64,000 nt of DNA from Impatiens glandulifera (taxonomy: Eukaryota; Streptophyta; Magnoliopsida; Ericales; Balsaminaceae), in the NCBI RefSeq assembly GCF_907164915.1, contig NW_025919597.1:22952-86951 (forward strand), read 5' to 3'. A model generated the notes under the pieces. It saw only the letters and a list, made by a program, of their open reading frames with translations. It was not told the DNA's origin and ran no database searches. A program made the translations under genes and the position numbers. Within the stretch, counting starts at the first letter, position 1, and every line of letters starts with the position of its first letter. Below, piece after piece: positions 58,190 to 64,000 of the stretch.

Positions 58190-59484
58190 AATGGTTATGT
58201 AATAATTAGACGGGTTGTCTAATTAGTGAAAGTTAGACGTGAGTCTAACTCCTTCAGATTAGTCTGAGGTAGAACCGGAATTAGACGTGGCAGTCTAACT
58301 TAGTGGAGTTAGACGTGCCGGTTTAATGGTTATGTAATAATTAGACGGGTTGTCTAATTAGTGAAAGTTAGATGTGAGTCTAACTCCTTCAGATTAGTCT
58401 GAGGTAGAACTAGAATTAGACCTGGCAGTCTAACTCAGTGGAGTTAGACTTATCCGTCTAATGGTTATTGTAATTAGACGCGAGTCTAATTCTATTAGAC
58501 CAGGCGGTCTAATAGACGTTCTCATTAAAAGGAGTTGACTTATTTCATTAGACTGATTTTCTCAAATCCGTCTAACTGAAATACGTCTAATGCTCTGTTT
58601 AAGCAGTACGCTTGAATCTAGCATTTCTCCTACCCACGTGCTATATCTGTACCCTACTCCTGCTCCACTTTCCAGTGAAGATTAGTACAACAGCTATATG
58701 CATCCAATTAAGGAATGCCACGTTAAAGAATTTTCCTCACATTACCCGTTTTGCAGGTACATCTCTAATGGAATATTCGGCGCACTACCAGTTCGGTACG
58801 GCCACGATCCTTGTGCTCAGAACCTGCTGTGTACAATGGAGGCTTTCCAATTGAAGAGCGCCACGTATCATTCTTAAAGATTCGACCGTTAGCTCCTGCT
58901 CAGTATTTAATCAATCCTAAGGACAACGGACGAAGCACGAACTTATCGATTCTTTCAAGCAATTGTACGAACAAGCATTCTGATTTTGCAGAGAGAGACT
59001 ACTCAATCATCTTGCTTACTGAACTTATTCTGTGAAGCTTCTTTTTGATTGTACTGTGTGAATCGAGAGAGAGAGAGAGATCTAGAATCAAAACACCATT
59101 AGCTGAGTGATATTCTTCATCTTCTTGTAATTGAACAGAAAGTGTTCTGTTCAATAGTGAGCTAAGTGTGTGTGTAAACTGTATTTGATTCTCATCATAT
59201 AGTGAATCCTTCCGGTGGTTGGAAGAAGGGGTGACGTAGGAGAGTTTCTCTGAACATCCATAAACAAATTGTTGTGTTCTTCATTTCTGTCATCTTTTCA
59301 TATTTCATCTTGTGCTTCAAACCCAAGTAAATAATTCCGCCTTGAATCTGTTTCAAGTTTTTACAAAAGTCTGCGTAGAATAGAAAGAGATATTAATCCC
59401 TAACAGGATTTCTATCAAACCGTTTTTCATAAGTCTTTTTCATTAGCCAGACCCCCGTCTCTATTGATAAAGCCGATCCTATCA
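58190..59484 (+). mobile_element. 3' LTR of copia element 1, right part
   Basis: It starts with the duplicated AATGG (58190-58194) and then matches the 5' LTR from the insertion point to GATCCTATCA. It includes the remaining palindrome units and the conserved block (59221-59265). Followed by GGTGG. Confidence 0.93.
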
Positions 59485-61290
59485 GGTGGTTTTGTACGTG
59501 GGAGGGTCAGGGCACGCCTACCACTTAATGAAAATGAACTTGAGATTCTAGTTAATTTTTTGGAATTACCTCAGATTCCTTTATATTTTTTGGAATTATC
59601 TAAACACCAGATGATGGGTTTAAATAATCCAACAAACAAAGAAAATGTAATGAATTAACAAATTTACTTACTTTTGTATATACTTTCATTTTTTTGAGAC
59701 TAATAAACTATAGTGATTTTAATCTACATATGTTAACATCCAAAGTCTCCCAAATTTTTAAAGTTGTGGCACAACAACTATTATATCTATCAGGCGAGTT
59801 GAAGAAACTCAACATTGATCCTATGCCTATTTTTGAGGTCGGTATCCTGAATTTGATAGAGTTAGAAATGTACATAAAACATTTCAAAGTGAATGAAAAG
59901 GGTTGTGTAAATAGGAGAAATCCTTCAAATGTGGCAGTTGGGGACACTTTAGATAGTGAAGCCATTAAAATGAATAGTCCCCTAATTGAAGACCCTCCAA
60001 AGGCTACATATGCGGACAATGAAGATAGTCCACCACACTCTCTTACTTGGGATGATTTTAGTGAAGAATCTGAATATGATCAAGATGAGGGGGGATGCGT
60101 CAGTATTAAAGACTATCTGAAGAGGAAGATTAGAAAAATTTCGGTGCGCCTTCAATCCCCTTATATGAAAATCGTGGCCAATAAGTTGGGTAAAATAACA
60201 AAAAACCAACAACGATTGGCCGATTTTGTTTTTTATGAAGAACTCAATCAAAGGTAAGTAAAGACTTACTTAATGTAAAATAAGAAAGTAGTGTATGTTC
60301 TAAATTAATGTGTTTTGCATTGAGGTACTCTTCAATGGCTTACCCAATGTAACACATGCACTTTTTCAATTAATGAGAGAAGAAGAAGAACTTTCCAGTG
60401 AAGTAGTGGACGTTTGGGCCCATATTTTGAACACAAAATCTAGGAGGGTAGCAAGGCATGAAAAACGAACAATTTGTTTTTCTACAATATCCTATATAAG
60501 TGTTTCACTTGGTTTTGTGCTATGTATTATGCTCAATGTTCATGATATTGATAATTTAGCATTTATTTACAGGTTATGATGCAACATGATTACACATCAT
60601 TTGAGTCTTCACTTAAGGAAGAGATGGTAAAGTATAAAATAATAGAAGAAGACATCAACAATACTGACCTTGTATGTAATCCCTTCAAATAATGAATTTC
60701 GTTTATGCTTATATGCAATGATATCTAATAATTCTTCGTTTTCTTCTTTTTATAGATATTCATACCGGTCATCCGCTCTAGGCATTACCATGCTATATGT
60801 GTAAATATGGATGTTAAGAAAATGGAAATACTAGACAATAGGGGACTTCCAAAAAGTATTACATTTAATGCTAAGTATACTGCCATAAGAGGATATATGA
60901 GTTATTTTGTTACTTTTCTGAGAGGTTTAAGCCGATCTGACTTAGATGATAAATTAAAATAAATGACATTTACGTGTCTAAAAATGCATTGGCAAAATGA
61001 TATAAATATCACCTGTTGTGGAATTTATTGTATGAGACATATGGAAACTTATAGAGGAGATTGAACTAACTATAATATTTACATCACTAAGGACAATGTA
61101 AGTGTTAAACATATATTCTTCATTCACACTTTTTTTTATTGATTTCCTTATTCTTTTTCTTGTTGTTTTGAAGGCCTTAGAATCTTTGGTCACACTTAGG
61201 ATAAAATACCTATACAGAATTCTTATGTCAGACCTGAATCTGAATAAGAGTAAATTAAAGAATTCACTTAGTTCAGAGTTGTATAAATGA
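59485..61290 (+). pseudogene. Ulp1 protease transposon gene, 3' exons with catalytic domain
   Basis: It resumes with GGFVRGRVRARLPLNENELE. Exons 59694-60253, 60325-60511, 60573-60671, 60756-61097 and 61174-61290 have GT-AG borders. The C48 cysteine-protease pattern is visible: VDVWAHILNTK, then SRHYHAICVNM (His), EILDNRGLP (Asp), and ITCCGIYCMRHMETY at the Cys site, where the usual Asp-Cys-Gly is Cys-Cys-Gly. TAA at 60960 and TGA near 61062 break the domain. Ulp1 enzymes cleave SUMO; transposon versions have unknown targets. The fused 187-codon exon at 59694 is acidic in the middle. Confidence 0.75.
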
Positions 61291-61436
61291 ATTTTAATTA
61301 TTCTATTTCACATTATGCTGTTTTTTTTGTTATCATATTAATGCACTTATTGTTTATGCAGATAATCGTTTTATATATTGTTGTTGTTTGTTTTCTTATC
61401 ATTCACTTATATGATAATATAAGACTGTAATAATCA

Positions 61437-61995
61437 TGTAAAACCAGTAACAATCTAACGTAAAAACATTTATACCTTAATGTAAAATTATTTATTTCTT
61501 AATGTAACACCCACTAGAGAATTAAATAGAAGAAACATACACTACAAAGTGAAACAAACACTACCTAATGAAGCTCGCTTCACTTATAATTACAGCGCTG
61601 ATAGTTTTGAAACAATCACTATCTAATGAAGCTTATTCACTACGTATTTTCATGTAAAACCATAATGTAAAAGCATTTATGAATTAATGAAATTAGCGAT
61701 ATCGAATGAAGATTGCTTCACTAGTTAGTTAAAGTTTTAAAAAAGATAGTTAAACAAGCGTTAACGAATGAAGATTGTTTCACTAGTTAGTTACAGTGCT
61801 ACAAAAAGATGAAGCAAGCGCTATCGAATATAGATTGTTTCACTAGTTAATTATAGTGCTAAAAAAGATAGTTGAAACAAGTGCTATCGAATGAATATTG
61901 CTTTACTAGTTAGTTACAATGCTAAAATTTTAAAATATTTAAAATAAGCGCTAACCATGATGATTGCTTCACTATGTATATTCAAGCGCCAATTT
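61437..61995. repeat. Right subterminal region of the Ulp1 transposon
   Basis: ATGTAAAACCAGTAACA and GAGAATTAAATAG repeat the left side (22799-22890) in the same orientation. They are followed by about six diverged 70-90 bp units with GCTTCACTAGTTAGTTACAG and GAAACAAGCGCTA. Confidence 0.6.
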
Positions 61996-62264
61996 TTTTG
62001 TCTAGTCACTTCAACTGTGATCATTTCATATCCATGCTCAGGCTGCAACAATATGTTGTCTGTAACCTTACAATCTTATCAATTTTCCAACCGTTATTTT
62101 AGTCCGAAATATGATATATATTTCAATTAATTTGTATTCATTATTTTATAATTTATATAATTATATATTAAATATATATATATATATTTAATAAAAATTA
62201 ACATTAATTATATATAAATATATATATTAATTATAATTTATATGACATATTTTGATTAATGTAG

Positions 62265-62318
<54 letters not shown>

Positions 62319-62372
62319 TGATTAATGTAGTAGAAAGTAACATTAATTTGATTACTGTAGTATTAATTATAA
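61996..62372. other. AT-rich DNA with TA microsatellite
   Basis: No gene is seen. A (TA)n run lies at 62264-62305, and shorter A/T repeats surround it. Confidence 0.6.
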
Positions 62373-62659
62373 TATCTCGTGCATTTGCACGAGTAATAAT
62401 ATAAAAAAAACCGTGAAAAAAATATTCCGTAAAATTTTTATGGACGGGTTAACCCACAATCCGACCCAATTATCCATTTACTCTCACATATATCTAAATT
62501 AACCACAGCTCTCGACCCGGCAATCCGGACACTTTAAAAATTAAGCATCATTATATATATATATAGAGAGAGATTAGTTAGTTAAAAAGTTGAACTTATA
62601 TTGTTAAAATGTCACGCGTTTATCAAATTTTGGGTTGAATTTAAAATATAAAGTGTTAT

Positions 62660-62722
62660 TAGCCTAGTTGGTTAAAAGGTTATACTTGTTTTTGTTAGGT
62701 TGCAAGTTCGAACCATACCTAT
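62660..62722 (+). repeat. tRNA-derived SINE-like segment, copy 1
   Basis: TAGCCTAGTTGGTTAAAAGG resembles a pol III A box and GGTTGCAAGTTCGAACC a B box, 35-40 bases apart. No tRNA fold was seen, so it is a SINE-like relic inside the repeated module. Confidence 0.5.
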
Positions 62723-63067
62723 AACATTTTTAATTTTATTTTTAACCGTTTTAAGTTTATGGCGGGTCAACCCACAATCCGATCCAAGTATCCATTTACT
62801 CTCACATATATCCAAATTAACCACAGCTCTCGACCCGGCAATCCGGACACTTTAAAAATTAAGCATCATTATATATATAGATTACTGTAGTATTAATTAT
62901 AATTTATATAATTGATATATATTTATTAATTATAATTTATATGATATATTTCGAATAATTTAGTAAAAAAATATAACATTAATGTAAAACACATAGTAAA
63001 ATTTTAAAATTAACACACATTAATGTAAAATGTGTCATACATTATTGTAAAATCATGATTATTATCA

Positions 63068-63310
63068 ATGATAACCGGATTTAAGGATGAATTACATTCT
63101 ATTAGCGTTTGATAGTTTTATCTGATAACAATATTATTAATAAACGAGGAAGATACTCTTTCCATATTCTTAAGATATATCACGTAATAGATCCTTATAC
63201 ATCAATCTTATCACATCTTAGAAAAAGAAAAGGGAAAAATATCAAACTTTTTAGTAAGTATTTACATTTTATTGTTCATTTAGGGAGATGGAGGCATCGA
63301 TATTGAATAT
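63068..63310. other. Spacer between repeated modules, no gene supported
   Basis: A 65-codon open frame (63109-63306, beginning MIVLSDNNIINKRGRYSFHI) ends RWRHRY. It resembles no protein I know and lacks a promoter or splice context. Confidence 0.35.
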
Positions 63311-63691
63311 TACCTAAACAGTTATTTGGGTTACCTCTTGGATTACTTAAAACAAATTAAACAATGATCATTAGCAATCTTTAATATTGTTGTTAACAAA
63401 GCATAGTGGTGAATAATAAATTATGACATGTCTCAACAAGCTATTTCAATTGATGTTCATTGTTATTAGTATAATATAGAATAATATATTGGTGGGATAT
63501 TATCACAACTAGCATGTATCATGTGCATTTGCACGAGTAATAATATAAAAAACCGTGAAAGAATATTACGGAAAAATATCTATATCATTTTTAATTTTAT
63601 TTTTAACCGTTTTAAATTTATGAGTGGGTCAACCCACAATCCGACCCAAGTATCTATTTACTCTCACATATATTTATAATATAAAGTGTTA

Positions 63692-63750
63692 TTAGCCTAA
63701 TTGGTTAAATAGTTGTACTTATTTTGTTATGTTGCAAGTTCGAACCATAC
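63692..63750 (+). repeat. tRNA-derived SINE-like segment, copy 2
   Basis: TTAGCCTAATTGGTTAAATA and GTTGCAAGTTCGAACC repeat copy 1 with a few changes, in the same position relative to the CAACCCACAATCCGACC module. Confidence 0.5.
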
Positions 63751-64000
63751 CTATAGTATTTTTAACCGTTTTAAGTTTATGGGCGGGTCAACCCACAATC
63801 CGACCCAAGTATCCATTTACTCTCACATATATATCCAAATTAACCACGGCTCTCAACCCGCCAATCCGGACACTTTAAAATTAAGCATCATTATATATAT
63901 ACAGAGATTATAAGCGTTTGAATTATTATAATATTAAACAATTTATTAAAAATTTAATTTTTATCAATGTATAAGCTAACCATTTTTATTCAATAATCAA

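Larger units (their letters stand above)
30735..59484 (+). mobile_element. Copia element 1 (LTR retrotransposon), with nested insertions
   Basis: Its LTRs start TGTTGGGTCAAATT and end GATCCTATCA, with a 5 bp duplication GGTGG outside (30730-30734, 59485-59489). Order: 5' LTR, tRNA-iMet primer site, gag, protease, integrase, reverse transcriptase, RNase H, accessory ORF, purine tract, 3' LTR. Without copia element 2 (40123-58189) and one AATGG copy it is about 10.7 kb. Integrase before reverse transcriptase defines the copia group; the long LTRs and downstream ORFs recall sireviruses. gag and pol are broken. Confidence 0.93.
22780..61995 (+). mobile_element. Ulp1-protease transposon, heavily interrupted (outer ends approximate)
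   Basis: The pieces of one Ulp1-type gene (28029-29153, 30607-30734, 59485-61290) are collinear once the LTR insertions are skipped. Similar flanking sequence occurs on both sides: ATGTAAAACCAGTAACA plus GAGAATTAAATAG at 22799-22890 and again, in the same orientation, at 61437-61530, with CTTCACTAG arrays inside each. The left array is itself split by the CACTA element at 22954. Plant Mutator-like elements that carry Ulp1 genes are known, but I see no transposase and no clean terminal inverted repeat, so the class is inferred. Confidence 0.5.
62373..63905. repeat. Repeated module family with GC-box-like core and hairpin edge
   Basis: A module containing CAACCCACAATCCGACCCAA, CATTTACTCTCACATATAT and, in most copies, AATCCGGACACTTTAAAA recurs at about 62446-62570, 62763-62880, 63629-63680 (partial) and 63782-63900. 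Two copies of CGTGCATTTGCACGAGTAAT followed by ATATAAAAAA and CCGTGAAA occur at 62376 and 63522; the first forms a perfect CTCGTGCA/TGCACGAG stem. The class is unresolved. Confidence 0.7.

Noticed and set aside
62373..62392. Helitron 3' end
   Set aside because: The stem is present, but the expected CTRR ending and an insertion between A and T were not found; kept only as a possibility.

Overview
The window is plant nuclear DNA, most likely from a eudicot whose species I cannot name. It is AT-rich, has GT-AG introns behind T-rich acceptors, and consists almost entirely of transposable elements nested inside one another. The only plausible ordinary gene is a small secreted cysteine-rich peptide at 20866-21120.

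Layout. (1) 1-10071 and 24080-29352 are two near-identical direct copies of one segment (copy A and copy B; A runs off the left edge). Each holds a CACTA-type transposon carrying broken pieces of two host genes, one PDS5-like (cohesin cofactor) and one DCAF13/SOF1-like (WD40), followed by the start of a Ulp1-protease transposon gene. Copy A also carries a second CACTA element (2001-6783), and copy B is the matching empty site. (2) 10072-14270 is an unclassified LTR-like repeat interrupted by a solo copia LTR (10422-12474, TSD TCCTA). (3) 14271-20865 is AT-rich DNA with microsatellites, a fold-back hairpin, a decayed copia 3' end (16745-19475), a MITE and a three-unit tandem repeat that abuts the promoter of the peptide gene. 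(4) From about 22780 to 61995 lies one Ulp1-carrying transposon, broken apart by later insertions: the CACTA element (22954-27394), a solo LTR (29210-30574, TSD TTAAA) and copia element 1 (30735-59484, TSD GGTGG). Copia element 1 has copia element 2 in its 3' LTR (40123-58189, 18 kb, minus strand, TSD AATGG), and element 2 has a hAT transposon in its RNase H (48695-51921). (5) 62000-64000 holds repeated modules and tRNA-derived SINE-like pieces.

The most interesting part is the set of extra genes downstream of pol in the copia elements. Element 2 carries three tandem, diverged members of one accessory protein family plus a coiled-coil ORF. Element 1 and the decayed remnant carry one member each. 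Most members have a TATA box 80-130 bp before the ATG, which suggests expression from internal promoters separate from the LTR. In element 1 pol is wrecked while the accessory ORF is still open. The elements also have palindrome-packed LTRs, non-matching LTRs within one TSD-flanked insertion, a fourfold-amplified polypurine-tract/LTR junction and a tRNA-Asp-like sequence in U3.

Family names come from motifs recognised by eye. No alignment, domain search or structure prediction was run.
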